NCBI RefSeq assembly: GCF_036226765.1
Contig: NZ_CP109017.1
Coordinates: forward strand, 6,449,001 to 6,513,000
DNA length: 64,000 bases
DNA from: Streptomyces sp. NBC_00670
GTDB taxonomy: Bacteria; Actinomycetota; Actinomycetes; Streptomycetales; Streptomycetaceae
Direction: 5' to 3'
Position numbers and translations under genes: made by a program. Positions within the stretch are counted from its first letter, which is position 1. Every line of letters begins with the position of its first letter. Under the pieces are notes generated by a model, which was given only the letters and a program-made list of their open reading frames with translations, did no database searches and had not been told where the DNA came from. Positions 27,675 to 37,277 of the stretch are shown here, one piece after another.

Positions 27675-29003
27675 GTGGCAGTGACGGCCGGCCGGGCGGA
27701 CCATGGCACCGTGACGTCCATGACCGTGACCACCGACGAGCTCGGCGTGCTGGGGCCGCTGGTCGCCCGCCTGTCCCGGGGCGGCCGGCGGCTGCGGCAC
27801 GCCGACCGGGCGCGCCCCTGGGTCCTCGACACCGCGGTCGTGGTCCTGCTCTTCCTGATGTTCTGCCTGCCCGACCTGCTGCACGACGGCGACGACGGCG
27901 ACGGCCCGCGGCGGATCCGGCTCGCCTTCGCCCAGCTGCCCGTCGCGGCCATGCTGGCGCTTCAGGCCGGACTGGTGCTGCCCCTGCTGTGGCGCAGGCG
28001 CCGTCCGCTCGTGGCCTTCGGCGCCATCGCGGCGGTGTTCGTCGTGCAGTGGTCCCTGGACGCGGCACTGCGCGCGGACGTCGCCCTGTTCGTCGCCCTC
28101 TACAGCCTGACCCTGCACGGGCGGCTGCGCCAACTGCCGTGGGCCTGCGCGGTGATGGCGGGCGCCATGGCGCTGGTCGCGGTCCGCGCCGCGTCGGTCG
28201 TCTCCGTCTGGGACGCGCTGTTCTTCCTGCTGAGCACGGCGACCGCGGCCCTCGCGCTCGGCCTGACGGTCCGCATCCGCCGGGCCCAGCTCGAAGGGCT
28301 CCGCGACCGCGCCGCCCGGCTGGAAACCGAGCGCGACCAGCGCATCAGACTGGCCGCGGCCACCGAACGGACCCGTGTCGCCCGCGAGATGCACGACATC
28401 GTCGGCCACAACCTGTCCGTCATCATCACGCTGGCCGACGCCGGTGCCTACGCCACCGGCACCGCCCCCGAACGGGGCAAGGAGGCCCTCCGGCTCATCG
28501 GCGACACCGGCAGGCTGGCCCTCGGCGAGCTGCGGCGCGTGCTCGGCGTCCTGCGCGAGGCCGTCGACGACCCCGCCGGCGGACCCGAACTCAGCCCGCA
28601 GCCCCGCATCATGGACATCGGCGCGCTGTGCGCCACGGTGCGATCGGCCGGACTGGAGGTCGTCTACCGGACCTCCGGCGACGTGGACGCCCTGGACAGC
28701 GGGGTACAACTGACGGTGTACCGCATCGTCCAGGAGGCGCTCACCAACACCCTGAAGCACGCCGAGAGCGGTACCCGGTCCCGGCTGGCCGTCCTCGTGG
28801 CGGACGGCCGGCTCACCGTACGGGCCGTGGACACCGGGCCGGCGCTGCGGTCCGGACCGCCGAACGACGAAGGGCACGGCCTGGTGGGCATGCGGGAACG
28901 CGCGGCACTGTACGGGGGCACCGTCACCGCCGGGCCGACGGGCGGCGGCGGATGGCACGTCGAGGCCGTCCTCGACCTCACGCCGCAGGACGGTGGGCGA
29001 TGA
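27675..29003 (+). CDS. sensor histidine kinase (NarL/DesK type)
   Basis: Membrane-bound kinase of 442 residues with four or five hydrophobic helices between about 50 and 198, then the HisKA_3 dimerisation domain with phospho-acceptor His240 in REMHDIVGHNLSVI. The HATPase region has YRIVQEALTNTLKHA (N box) and GHGLVGMRERAALYGG (G box). I chose GTG at 27675 because GAGGAGA precedes it at good spacing; ATG at 27720 is an alternative. It is coupled to the response regulator and lies directly after an ABC exporter, the usual layout of drug-sensing units. Confidence 0.93.
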   Translation: MAVTAGRADHGTVTSMTVTTDELGVLGPLVARLSRGGRRLRHADRARPWVLDTAVVVLLFLMFCLPDLLHDGDDGDGPRRIRLAFAQLPVAAMLALQAGLVLPLLWRRRRPLVAFGAIAAVFVVQWSLDAALRADVALFVALYSLTLHGRLRQLPWACAVMAGAMALVAVRAASVVSVWDALFFLLSTATAALALGLTVRIRRAQLEGLRDRAARLETERDQRIRLAAATERTRVAREMHDIVGHNLSVIITLADAGAYATGTAPERGKEALRLIGDTGRLALGELRRVLGVLREAVDDPAGGPELSPQPRIMDIGALCATVRSAGLEVVYRTSGDVDALDSGVQLTVYRIVQEALTNTLKHAESGTRSRLAVLVADGRLTVRAVDTGPALRSGPPNDEGHGLVGMRERAALYGGTVTAGPTGGGGWHVEAVLDLTPQDGGR

Positions 29004-29668
29004 CCACCGTCCTCATCGTCGACGACCAGCCATTGCAGCGCTACGGCTTCCACCTGCTCCTCGACTCCGCGCCCGGGACCGACGTCGTCGGCGAGGCGGC
29101 GCACGGCGCGGAGGCCGTCCGCAAGGCCGCCGAACTGCGCCCGGACGTCGTCCTGATGGACGTCCGCATGCCCGGCATGGACGGCATCGAGGCCACCCGC
29201 CGCATCGTCGCCTCCGGCGGCCGCTCCCGCGTCCTGGTCCTCACCACCTTCGACCTCGACGAGTACGTCCACGCCGCCCTCCGCGCCGGCGCGGGCGGCT
29301 TCCTCCTCAAGGACGCCCGCCCCGAGGAACTCCTCGCCGGCATCCGCGCCGTCGCCGCCGGTGACGCCGTCATCGCGCCCGCGCTGACCCGCCGCCTCCT
29401 GGACGAGTTCGCCCAGTACGTCCCCGCCCACCGCTCCGACACCGCCGAGGACCCGAGACTCACCTCCCTCACCGACCGCGAACGCGAGATCCTCGTCGCC
29501 ATCGGCAAGGGCCTCACCAACGGTGAGATCGCCGCCGAGTTCGTCCTGTCGGAGTCCACGGTCAAGACCCACGTGGGCCGGGTCCTGGCCAAGATCGGCG
29601 CCAGGGACCGCATCCAGGCGGTCATCTTCGCCTACGACCGCGGTCTGGCCCGGCCGCGGACGGACTGA
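29000..29668 (+). CDS. response regulator, LuxR/NarL family
   Basis: Response regulator of 222 residues. The receiver domain has acidic DDQ at 8-10, phospho-acceptor Asp54 in LMDVRMPGMDG, and Lys in LLKDARPEE. The C-terminal LuxR helix-turn-helix is LTDREREILVAIGKGLTNGE followed by ESTVKTHVGRVL. It overlaps the kinase stop by ATGA and probably activates the adjacent ABC exporter genes. A 12-bp hairpin overlaps its stop codon. Confidence 0.95.
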   Translation: MTTVLIVDDQPLQRYGFHLLLDSAPGTDVVGEAAHGAEAVRKAAELRPDVVLMDVRMPGMDGIEATRRIVASGGRSRVLVLTTFDLDEYVHAALRAGAGGFLLKDARPEELLAGIRAVAAGDAVIAPALTRRLLDEFAQYVPAHRSDTAEDPRLTSLTDREREILVAIGKGLTNGEIAAEFVLSESTVKTHVGRVLAKIGARDRIQAVIFAYDRGLARPRTD

Positions 29669-29696
29669 CGGGGGCGTGCGGCGGCGCCCCCGTCAG
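29665..29696. terminator. terminator hairpin overlapping the response regulator stop
   Basis: CTGACGGGGGCG and its exact complement CGCCCCCGTCAG around an 8-nt loop. It is followed by CGTCAGGGCAACC repeated with 13-14 nt period (29691-29726), reaching the stop of the convergent transporter gene. Confidence 0.8.
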
Positions 29697-29719
29697 GGCA
29701 ACCCGTCAGGGCAACCCCG

Positions 29720-30961
29720 TCAGGGCTGTTCCGCCGCGCGCTGCCGGGCGGTGGGCAGTCCGTCGAACACCCCGGCGCCGTGGTAGCTGAGAGTCAGGGT
29801 GGGGCTGTCGACCTCGAGCGCGGCCCAGGCGACTCGGGGGTCGCGTACGTGGGGCCGGGGTGGGGGCGGAGGCGGGGTGGGGGTCGGTGCGGCGGGCCAG
29901 GTCCGGGTCAGGGCCGGGCCGGGCGGGGCGGGCCATGGGGCGGGTTCCGGCAGCCGGGAGGGAGACGGTGGGAAGCCCTGTGAGGCGTGGGCGGGAGGCG
30001 GCGGTGCGTACGGCGGCTGGTACGGCGTCCCGGGCTCCTGTGGCGCGGGGGCGCGTTCCCCGCCGCCGTCTTTCACCACGACCATCACGCCGACGATGAG
30101 GAGCAGCAGCCCCGGGACGGACGCCGGCTGGACGCGCTGTCCCATCAGCAGCCAGGCGGTGACCGCGGCCACCGGGGTCTCCAGCAGGAGCAGCACGCTC
30201 ATGGTCGTCGCCGATGCCCTGCCGAGCGCGAAGTTCAGGGAGCCCAGCCCCAGGAGTTGCGGCAGGACGAGCAGACCGAGCAGGGACAGCTGGGTCGAGG
30301 TGTCGAAGCCGGTGAGCGGAACGTCCGTCAGCCGGCAGACGAGGAAGAGTTCCAGACCGCAGACCAGGGAGCAGACCGTCGAGTACATCGGCGTACTCAT
30401 GTCACTGCGCGCACTCTGGCTCAGCGCGGTGTAGGCGGCCTGCGCGACGGCACCGCCGAGGGCGAGCAGGTCCCCGGCCAGCGCGGTGCCGCCGGAGGTG
30501 ATGTCGAGACCGGCGGCACCGGCCGCGCCGGCCACGGCGAGGCCGAGGCCCGCCCAGGTCCTCCCGCTCGCCCGGACGCCCCGGCTCGCCGCGATGAGGG
30601 CCTGCCAGACGGGCTGCGTGGCGACGAGCGCGGTCGACATGGCGACCGTGGTCAGCCGCGTGCTGGTCATGAAGGCCGCGAAGTGCAGCGCGAGCGCCGT
30701 GGCGGCCAGGGCGCCGAGCCCCAGGGGCGCCCACTGCGCCCGGCGCAGCAGGGTGCGTTCGCCGCGGGCCACGCGTGCCACCTCGCGGCGGCGCAGCAGT
30801 AACAGGAACGGACCGAGGGTGGCGAAGCCGAGGGCGTTGCGCCAGAACGCCATGGCCAGCGGCGAGGCGGAGGCGGCGGCAGTGAGGGGCGCCGTCGCCG
30901 AGATGGAGAGCACGGCGACCGCCATCGCTGCCGCGGTCAGCGGATCGAAACGGTGCCTCAT
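29720..30961 (-). CDS. EamA family (DMT superfamily) transporter with proline-rich tail
   Basis: Membrane transporter of 413 residues with ten hydrophobic helices in two EamA repeats up to about residue 295; LALGGAVAQAAYTALSQSAR opens the second repeat. The last ~115 residues are soluble and rich in Pro and Ala (QPPYAPPPPAHAS and a run of prolines) and end in a short ordered-looking segment, which is unusual for this family. ATG at 30961 was chosen because it begins immediately before the first helix. No strong ribosome-binding site is seen. Substrate unknown. Confidence 0.87.
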   Translation of the reverse strand: MRHRFDPLTAAAMAVAVLSISATAPLTAAASASPLAMAFWRNALGFATLGPFLLLLRRREVARVARGERTLLRRAQWAPLGLGALAATALALHFAAFMTSTRLTTVAMSTALVATQPVWQALIAASRGVRASGRTWAGLGLAVAGAAGAAGLDITSGGTALAGDLLALGGAVAQAAYTALSQSARSDMSTPMYSTVCSLVCGLELFLVCRLTDVPLTGFDTSTQLSLLGLLVLPQLLGLGSLNFALGRASATTMSVLLLLETPVAAVTAWLLMGQRVQPASVPGLLLLIVGVMVVVKDGGGERAPAPQEPGTPYQPPYAPPPPAHASQGFPPSPSRLPEPAPWPAPPGPALTRTWPAAPTPTPPPPPPRPHVRDPRVAWAALEVDSPTLTLSYHGAGVFDGLPTARQRAAEQP

Positions 30962-31604
30962 GCCGTGGCACCGCCACCGGTCGCCGGGCTCCCGGCGGCT
31001 GAGGTCCCGCGGACGCGGCCGGCCCGGGCCGCCGGCCACCGGGTGCCCGTACCGCGTAGGGAGCCGTCGCGGGCGGGTCGGTCGTCGACTGAAGGATGCA
31101 TGGTCTCCTGCCCCGGAGTGGGAGCCGGGGCCGGCAGGTGCGAACCGGCCCGCCCCGGCGGTACGTAAGGACACGGCGCCGCCGCCCGCACCCCCACCGG
31201 CCGGACCGCCGTGGCGGCCGGGAGCGGAGGGGGCGCCGGACGGGCCGGGCGCGACGCGCGGCACGGTCGGCCGCGTTCGCCCGACGAGACGGGAGGGACC
31301 GCGCGGCGGTTCACCCCGCCGTGGGCACCCTCCGCCGGCGGTCGGCCGACGGGGCACGGCAGCGGTCCGCCGGGGCAGAGGCGCAGGCCGAAGTCCTGGG
31401 CCTGGGCGGACGGAGGAGCAGGCGGCGGTACGCGCACGCACACGCGGCGGCGGGCCGGCCGTCCGGCACGCCCGCGGGGCTCGCGACGAGAACTGCCCGA
31501 TGGGGGATACACCGGTGTCCACGGGTCCCCGCCGGGCGGGGCCGTGCATCGAGTTCAGGTGGTGCGGCCCACCGGCCGGTGGCCGCCGGTTGTCCGTCCA
31601 CCCT
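30962..31604. other. 643-bp GC-rich stretch without a convincing gene
   Basis: Open frames exist on both strands because of the high GC content, but their translations are Arg/Pro/Gly-rich shadows without recognisable motifs or ribosome-binding sites. It lies upstream of the EamA gene and downstream of the nuclease/phosphatase gene on the minus strand. I see no RNA gene here. Confidence 0.6.
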
Positions 31605-32441
31605 TCATGCTGGGTCCAGGTCGGCGTGCAGCAGGTGGTGGTCCGAGTACGGGGTGGGGTGCACTCCGTGCGCGCGGGAGGTGAGGCCGCGCAGGAAGAC
31701 GTAGTCGAACCTGCTCCGCCAGTCGGTGGTCGGCGCGCAGGCGGCGGCGGCCGAGGGACGGCACCGGGCGTCGGCGTCCACGGCCAGCTGCCACATGGGG
31801 TCGAGTTCGGGAGCGTCCGGTACGGCGTTGAAGTCCCCGAGGACGAGCGCGCGGTCGTGCTCGGCGACGGCCGCCGCCAGCACACGGGCCTGCCCCGCCC
31901 GGACCGGCTCCTGACGCCGCTCGGCGAAGTGGGTGTCGAAGACCCGGACCGGCCGGCCCGCCACCTCGGTGGTGACCGCCAGATAACCGCGGTCCTCGGA
32001 GCCGCCGTCGGGGTACTCCACGACGACCGGGTCCCTCATCGGTGCCGCCGAGAGGATCGCCTGCCCGTAGCCCCCCGGACTCCAGGGCACGCCCCCGCAG
32101 CGTCCCCAGTCGCGGAGCACCGACCCGTACGCGACGTGGTACACCAGCCCGTAGAGGCTCTCCAGATGGTCCCGGATTCGCTCGACGTCGCGCGCGCACG
32201 CCTCCTGCATGCCGATGACCTGTGGCCGGTACGTGGCGATCTCCGCCGCCCGGTCGACGTTCCCGGCCCCGCACGGGTTGCACAGGTTCCATGTCATGAC
32301 CCGGCCGTCCACGACCTCTCGCGCGGTACCGACGGGCAGCGACCCGGCGAAGGGCGCCCCACCCGGCGCGACGGGCCCGGCGAGCAGCATGCACGCCACG
32401 ATCACGGCGCCGACCAGCAACCGCGCGTCCCTCCCGAACAC
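31605..32441 (-). CDS. secreted endonuclease/exonuclease/phosphatase family protein
   Basis: Mg-dependent phosphoesterase fold, 278 residues, probably exported. The N-terminus is a hydrophobic signal (LLVGAVIVACMLLAGPVAPG). Catalytic landmarks in order: MTWNLCN, IGMQEA (metal-binding Glu), VLGDFNAVPDAPE (catalytic Asp/Asn) and YSDHHLLHADL (catalytic His near the C-terminus). I chose GTG at 32441, preceded by GAGGGGG, rather than the longer frame. It diverges from xlnA. Substrate could be DNA, RNA or a phospholipid. Confidence 0.85.
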   Translation of the reverse strand: MFGRDARLLVGAVIVACMLLAGPVAPGGAPFAGSLPVGTAREVVDGRVMTWNLCNPCGAGNVDRAAEIATYRPQVIGMQEACARDVERIRDHLESLYGLVYHVAYGSVLRDWGRCGGVPWSPGGYGQAILSAAPMRDPVVVEYPDGGSEDRGYLAVTTEVAGRPVRVFDTHFAERRQEPVRAGQARVLAAAVAEHDRALVLGDFNAVPDAPELDPMWQLAVDADARCRPSAAAACAPTTDWRSRFDYVFLRGLTSRAHGVHPTPYSDHHLLHADLDPA

Positions 32442-32642
32442 CTGGCCCCCTCGCAGTGGATGCGGAAGACGATCGGCGTTCCGACGCCCGGGGTCAAGTC
32501 GCGTTCCGATAGTTTCGAGAATGTGCCGGTCCCCGAGGCGGCGTAAGTGGGAAAAGGACGCCTCCTCGGTCTTGTAGGCGCACTGACCTGTCCCGGCAGG
32601 CGCTCCCCGGCCATCTGGCTCAATGGCACTCCCGGACAGGAG

Positions 32643-32653
32643 CGAAACTTTCG
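32643..32653. promoter_or_regulatory. xylanase-type operator CGAAACTTTCG
   Basis: CGAAACTTTCG is a near-perfect palindrome of the form CGAA-N3-TTCG described upstream of Streptomyces xylanase and xylobiose-uptake genes (repressor BxlR). It lies 180 bp upstream of xlnA. A looser copy, CGATAGTTTCG, is at 32507-32517 closer to the divergent gene. Confidence 0.65.
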
Positions 32654-32832
32654 AGAAGCAATCGGAAAATACATCCGTCATTACCGTTGACGGGCCCTCG
32701 TCAATCTCGCCATCATCTCTCGTGAACGTCGGCCGACCGACCGTGATCCGAGATGTCGAACCGCATGCCCCGGGCGGACCCGCGCTGCCCGGGAAGAGCC
32801 GCGCACAGTCGCCCTACCTTGGAGGCACAGTC

Positions 32833-34311
32833 ATGGGCTCTCAGGCCCTTTCCAGATCCGGCGCCGGACCACAGCGCCGCATCCTGCTGGTGGCCCTGGT
32901 CACCGGCGTCCTCGCCCTGGTCACCGCACTGCTCTCGGCGCCGCCCGCGCACTCCGCCGAGAACACGCTCGGCGCCGCCGCGGCGCAGAGCGGCCGCTAC
33001 TTCGGCACCGCCATCGCCTCGGGCAAACTCGGCGACTCGACGTACACCTCGATCGCCAACCGTGAGTTCAACATGGTGACGGCCGAGAACGAGATGAAGA
33101 TCGACGCCACCGAGCCGCAGCGGGGCCAGTTCAACTTCAGCAGCGCCGACCGCATCTACAACTGGGCGGTGCAGAACGGCAAGAAGGTGCGCGGGCACAC
33201 CCTGGCCTGGTACTCCCAGCAGCCCGGCTGGATGCAGAGCCTGAGCGGCAGCTCGCTGCGCCAGGCGATGATCGACCACATCAACGGCGTGATGGCCCAC
33301 TACAAGGGCAAGATCGCGCAGTGGGACGTCGTGAACGAGGCCTTCGCCGACGGCAACTCGGGCGGCCGCCGCGACTCCAACCTGCAGCGCACCGGCAACG
33401 ACTGGATCGAGGTCGCCTTCCGCACCGCGCGGGCCGCCGACCCGTCCGCCAAGCTCTGCTACAACGACTACAACATCGAGAACTGGAACTGGGCCAAGAC
33501 CCAGGGCGTGTACAACATGGTCCGCGACTTCAAGTCTCGCGGCGTGCCGATCGACTGCGTCGGCTTCCAGTCCCACTTCAACAGCGGCAGCCCCTACGAC
33601 AGCAACTTCCGCACCACGCTGCAGAACTTCGCCGCCCTCGGCGTGGACGTGGCCATCACCGAGCTCGACATCGAGGGTGCCTCGGCCACGACCTACGCCA
33701 ACGTGGTCAACGACTGCCTGGCCGTCTCGCGCTGCCTCGGCATCACCGTCTGGGGCGTGCGGGACAGCGACTCCTGGCGCTCGAGCCAGTCGCCGCTGCT
33801 GTTCGACAACAACGGCAACAAGAAGTCGGCCTACACCTCCGTCCTCAACGCCCTCAACAGCGCCTCGCCCGGCGGCGGTGACGACGGTGGAGATGACGGC
33901 GGCGACGACGGCGGTGACGGCGGCACGCAGAGCGGACAGCTCAAGGGCGTCGGCTCGGGCCGCTGCGTGGACGTGCCGAACGCCGCCACCTCCGACGGCA
34001 CCCAGGTCCAGCTCTACGACTGCCACAGCGCCGACAACCAGAAGTGGGAGCAGACGGCCGCCGGTGAGCTGCGGGTCTACGGCAACAAGTGCCTGGACGC
34101 CGCCGGCAGCGGCAACGGCGCCCGGATCCAGATCTACAGCTGCTGGGGCGGCGACAACCAGAAGTGGCGCCTCAACTCCGACGGGTCCCTCGTGGGCGTC
34201 CAGTCCGGACTCTGCCTGGACGCCGTCGGCAACGGCACCGCCAACGGCACCCAGCTCCAGCTCTACTCCTGCTCCGGCGGCAGCAACCAGCACTGGACAC
34301 TGACGTCCTGA
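32833..34311 (+). CDS. xlnA: secreted GH10 endo-1,4-beta-xylanase with CBM13
   Basis: Extracellular xylanase of 492 residues, an orthologue of S. lividans XlnA by near-identical stretches. The signal peptide is about 1-42 (cleavage near AHSA), the GH10 barrel about 43-344, a Gly/Asp linker about 346-366, and the ricin-type CBM13 about 368-492 with three QxW-like repeats (NQKWEQ, NQKWRL, NQHWTL). The acid/base is Glu169 in WDVVNEAF and the nucleophile Glu277 in ITELDIEG. GGAGG lies upstream of the ATG. It is probably repressed by BxlR at the upstream palindrome and induced by xylo-oligosaccharides. Confidence 0.96.
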   Translation: MGSQALSRSGAGPQRRILLVALVTGVLALVTALLSAPPAHSAENTLGAAAAQSGRYFGTAIASGKLGDSTYTSIANREFNMVTAENEMKIDATEPQRGQFNFSSADRIYNWAVQNGKKVRGHTLAWYSQQPGWMQSLSGSSLRQAMIDHINGVMAHYKGKIAQWDVVNEAFADGNSGGRRDSNLQRTGNDWIEVAFRTARAADPSAKLCYNDYNIENWNWAKTQGVYNMVRDFKSRGVPIDCVGFQSHFNSGSPYDSNFRTTLQNFAALGVDVAITELDIEGASATTYANVVNDCLAVSRCLGITVWGVRDSDSWRSSQSPLLFDNNGNKKSAYTSVLNALNSASPGGGDDGGDDGGDDGGDGGTQSGQLKGVGSGRCVDVPNAATSDGTQVQLYDCHSADNQKWEQTAAGELRVYGNKCLDAAGSGNGARIQIYSCWGGDNQKWRLNSDGSLVGVQSGLCLDAVGNGTANGTQLQLYSCSGGSNQHWTLTS

Positions 34312-34348
34312 CACGGCCTGTCATCGCCTGCCGGCACTGAGGGGTTCC

Positions 34349-34377
34349 GGGGCCGCCGCCACCATGGCGGCGGCCCC
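34349..34377 (+). terminator. terminator hairpin after xlnA
   Basis: GGGGCCGCCGCC and its exact complement GGCGGCGGCCCC around the loop ACCAT, 37 nt after the xlnA stop and 28 nt before the GH43 start. It could limit readthrough into the GH43 gene. Confidence 0.7.
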
Positions 34378-34405
34378 GCGGCCCGTGGAAAGGGAACATA
34401 CTTCC

Positions 34406-35974
34406 GTGCATATGTACGACAACCCGGTGATCCCCGGATTCCACCCCGATCCGAGCGTGTGCCGGGTCGGGGACGACTACTACCTGGTGTGCTCCAGCTT
34501 CGAGTACTTTCCCGGGCTGCCGCTCTTCCACAGCAGGGACCTCGTGCACTGGGAGCAGCTCGGCAACGTGCTGGACCGGCCCGGTCAACTGCCGCTGCCC
34601 GTCCCCGGGGCCAAGGCGTCCGGAGGCCTCTACGCTCCCACGATCCGTCACCACGACGGCCGTTTCTGGGTCGTCAACACCAACATCGACGGAGGCGGCA
34701 ACTTCCTCGTCTCGGCCGAGCGGCCCGAGGGGCCGTGGAGCGACCCCGTGTGGCTCGACCTCACCGGCATCGACCCCGACCTGGCCTGGGAGGAGGACGG
34801 CACTTGCTGGTGCGCCTTCTCCGGCCCCGAAGGGGGCATCAACATGGCGCGGATCGACCCGGTGAAGGGTGAGGTACTGGAGGGCCCCTTCCCCACCTGG
34901 TCGGGCACCGGCCTCAAGTACCCCGAGGCACCGCACCTCTACCGCATCGGCGGCTGGTGGTACCTGCTGATCGCGGAGGGCGGCACCGAACGCGGCCACA
35001 GCATCTCCCTGGCCCGCAGCCGCTCGCCGCGCGGCCCCTGGGAGGGGGCGCCCGCCAACCCCCTGCTGTCCCACAGCGGCACCGCCCGCCCCATCCAGAA
35101 CACCGGCCACGCCGACCTGGTACAGGCCCCCGACGGCACCTGGTGGATGGTCCTGCTCGGCGTCCGCCCCCGCGGCTTCACGCCCGACGTGCACGTGCTC
35201 GGCCGCGAGACGTTCCTGACCCCCGTGGAGTGGGACGCGGACGGCTGGCCCGTCGTCACGCCCGTCCCCGAGCGCCACCCGGCCCCGGGCGGCGCCCGGC
35301 ACCCCGTCCCGGCCTCGGACAGCGCCCGGCACTCCGTCCCGGCCCCGCCCGCCCGCGACGACTTCGAAGCCCCCGCCCTCGCCCCGCACTGGATCTCGCC
35401 GTTCGCCCGCCCGGAGGGCTCCTGGTCGCTCACCGAACGCCCGGGCCGGCTGCTCCTCCACGCCACCGGCCCCACCCTGGACAGCCCCGGGTACACCTTC
35501 GTCGGCCGCCGCCAACAGCACCACGACTGCCGCGTCACCGCCCTGATCGAGCCGGGCACGGGACGCGGCGGCCTCTGCGTGCGCCTGGACGAGGCCCACC
35601 ACTACGAGGTGGAGGCCGGGAACGGCGAGGTCGCCGTCCTCGCCCGGATCGGACCGCTCCGCCAGACCGTGGCCCGCAGACCCGCCCCGCCCGGACCACT
35701 GGTCCTCACCGTGACGATCCGCACGTCCGACCTCGTCCCCGCCTCACCCGCACTCACCGACGGCGGCACCACGGGCCCCGACACCCTCGCCTTCACGCTC
35801 GGCGACCCCACCACCCCGCACACCCACCCACTCGCCGAACTCGACGGACGCTACCTGTCCACCGAGATCGCCGGCGGCTTCACCGGCCGGGTGATCGGCA
35901 TGTACGCCACGGAGGGGTCGGTGGCGTTCGACTGGTACGAGTACGCCCCGACCTCCGGCCCCGGCAGCGCCTGA
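34406..35974 (+). CDS. GH43 family beta-xylosidase/arabinofuranosidase
   Basis: Inverting glycosidase of 522 residues without a signal peptide, so probably intracellular, cleaving xylo-oligosaccharides made by xlnA. The five-bladed propeller has the general base Asp15 in GFHPDPSVC, a modulating Asp123 in GIDPDLAWEEDG and proton donor Glu174 in KYPEAPHLY. The C-terminal beta-sandwich (about 330-520) is typical of the larger GH43 enzymes. Between the domains is a repeat-like Pro/Ala linker (ARHPVPASDSARHSVPAPP). GTG at 34406 fits the AGGGAA site better than ATG at 34412. Confidence 0.92.
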   Translation: MHMYDNPVIPGFHPDPSVCRVGDDYYLVCSSFEYFPGLPLFHSRDLVHWEQLGNVLDRPGQLPLPVPGAKASGGLYAPTIRHHDGRFWVVNTNIDGGGNFLVSAERPEGPWSDPVWLDLTGIDPDLAWEEDGTCWCAFSGPEGGINMARIDPVKGEVLEGPFPTWSGTGLKYPEAPHLYRIGGWWYLLIAEGGTERGHSISLARSRSPRGPWEGAPANPLLSHSGTARPIQNTGHADLVQAPDGTWWMVLLGVRPRGFTPDVHVLGRETFLTPVEWDADGWPVVTPVPERHPAPGGARHPVPASDSARHSVPAPPARDDFEAPALAPHWISPFARPEGSWSLTERPGRLLLHATGPTLDSPGYTFVGRRQQHHDCRVTALIEPGTGRGGLCVRLDEAHHYEVEAGNGEVAVLARIGPLRQTVARRPAPPGPLVLTVTIRTSDLVPASPALTDGGTTGPDTLAFTLGDPTTPHTHPLAELDGRYLSTEIAGGFTGRVIGMYATEGSVAFDWYEYAPTSGPGSA

Positions 35975-36189
35975 GCGTTGAGCGCTGCGACGCGAGGGTT
36001 GTGCTGCCTGCCGCTGAGTTCGGCGCGCTCCGTGAGGTCGTGCGAAGCGTCGCGGGAGCGTGGTTCGGCCACCGCGAGCAGCCGAGCGAGATGTGCGGCG
36101 CGCCCGTACGCGGAGCGGGCGTACCGGGCGGGCGGCCATGCCCATCGAGGGGCGGGGGACTGTCAGTGGGGGATGGCAGGATCGCCGGC

Positions 36190-37263
36190 ATGGTGTTCGA
36201 ACGGACTACTCCGCCGCGTTCTGTCGAGGTGACCGCGGTCTTCCCCGAACTGGCTGCGCTGGCCCGCCCCGCCATCCGGCTGCACCCCCGCCCGGGATCG
36301 CCCTCGGTCGGGGACAGCTCGGTCGGGGGGCCGTTGCTGTGGCCGGCCGGGGAACCCTGGCCGCACTGCGAGGACACGCACCTGCACGGTGACAGCGGGT
36401 TCCGCCAGTCACCGGCGGAGATACGGCTCGACAGGCACGACCGGGCCCGGCGGCATGACGATCCCTACGGTCCCTCGTTCACGCCCGAGGAGGTGGCGGC
36501 ACTGGAGCAGAAGGCCGCGCGGCTCGCGGAGCGGCTCGACGCCGGCCCTCCCTGGCCCGCGGACCGCCCGGTCCCCCTGTTGCCCGTGGCTCAGCTGTAT
36601 CTGCGTGACGTTCCCCTGCTGCGGCCGCCCGGCGAGGCCGATCTGCTCCAGGTCCTCTGGTGCCCCTACGACCACGAGCCGGACTGGAAGCCCGCGACCG
36701 CGGTGTTCTGGCGGACCGCAGCCTCGGTCGTCGACGTCCTCGCCACCCCACCGGAACCGTACGAGGCCAACTACCCCGGCTACGTGCCCGAACCGTGCCT
36801 GCTGGCACCGGAGGCCATCACCGAGTATCCCGACAGCCTCGATCTGAGCCGGGAGTTGAGACAGGTGGTCGGGGACTGGAGCCGGTGGCAGGCCGCCGGT
36901 GCGGACCTGGACAGTTCCTATGAGGAGTATCCGGCGGAGTTCTACGACAGCGAGCTGGCCGACGCTCCCGGCTGGAAGGTCGGGGGCTGGCCGCCTTGGG
37001 GCCGCACCGACCCGTACCGCAGGTACTGCGCCGTCTGCGAGGCCCGGATGGTCCCGCTGCTGACCATCGCCTCCTTCGAATGGGACGGCGGCACGCGCGG
37101 CTGGGCGCCGCAGGAGGACCGGGCCGCCGCCCACGCCGCCGGCCACCGGGCCGGCCTGTCCCCCGCCCAGCCCACGCGGGTCGAAGTGGGCAGCGCCGAC
37201 AACATGCAGCTCTACGTCTGCCCGGCCTCCCCCGAGCACCCGCACACCGACCTGATCCAGTGA
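36190..37263 (+). CDS. DUF1963-like protein
   Basis: Cytoplasmic protein of 357 residues with no signal or membrane segment. Segments such as PVPLLPVAQLYLRDVPLL, LLQVLWCPYDH, GGWPPWGRTD, a CAVCEARM cysteine pair and NMQLYVCP resemble Streptomyces proteins distantly related to DUF1963, whose function is unknown. Trp and Pro are abundant. It starts with ATG after GGCAGGATC, 215 bp after the GH43 stop, and is probably transcribed alone. Confidence 0.75.
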   Translation: MVFERTTPPRSVEVTAVFPELAALARPAIRLHPRPGSPSVGDSSVGGPLLWPAGEPWPHCEDTHLHGDSGFRQSPAEIRLDRHDRARRHDDPYGPSFTPEEVAALEQKAARLAERLDAGPPWPADRPVPLLPVAQLYLRDVPLLRPPGEADLLQVLWCPYDHEPDWKPATAVFWRTAASVVDVLATPPEPYEANYPGYVPEPCLLAPEAITEYPDSLDLSRELRQVVGDWSRWQAAGADLDSSYEEYPAEFYDSELADAPGWKVGGWPPWGRTDPYRRYCAVCEARMVPLLTIASFEWDGGTRGWAPQEDRAAAHAAGHRAGLSPAQPTRVEVGSADNMQLYVCPASPEHPHTDLIQ

Positions 37264-37277
37264 ACGATCGGCGGGTT

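Noticed and set aside
25995..28958. Minus-strand frame of 987 codons opposite the ABC exporter and kinase
   Set aside because: Shadow of four clear plus-strand genes; composition is Arg/Gly/Gln/Pro-rich and no motif is visible.
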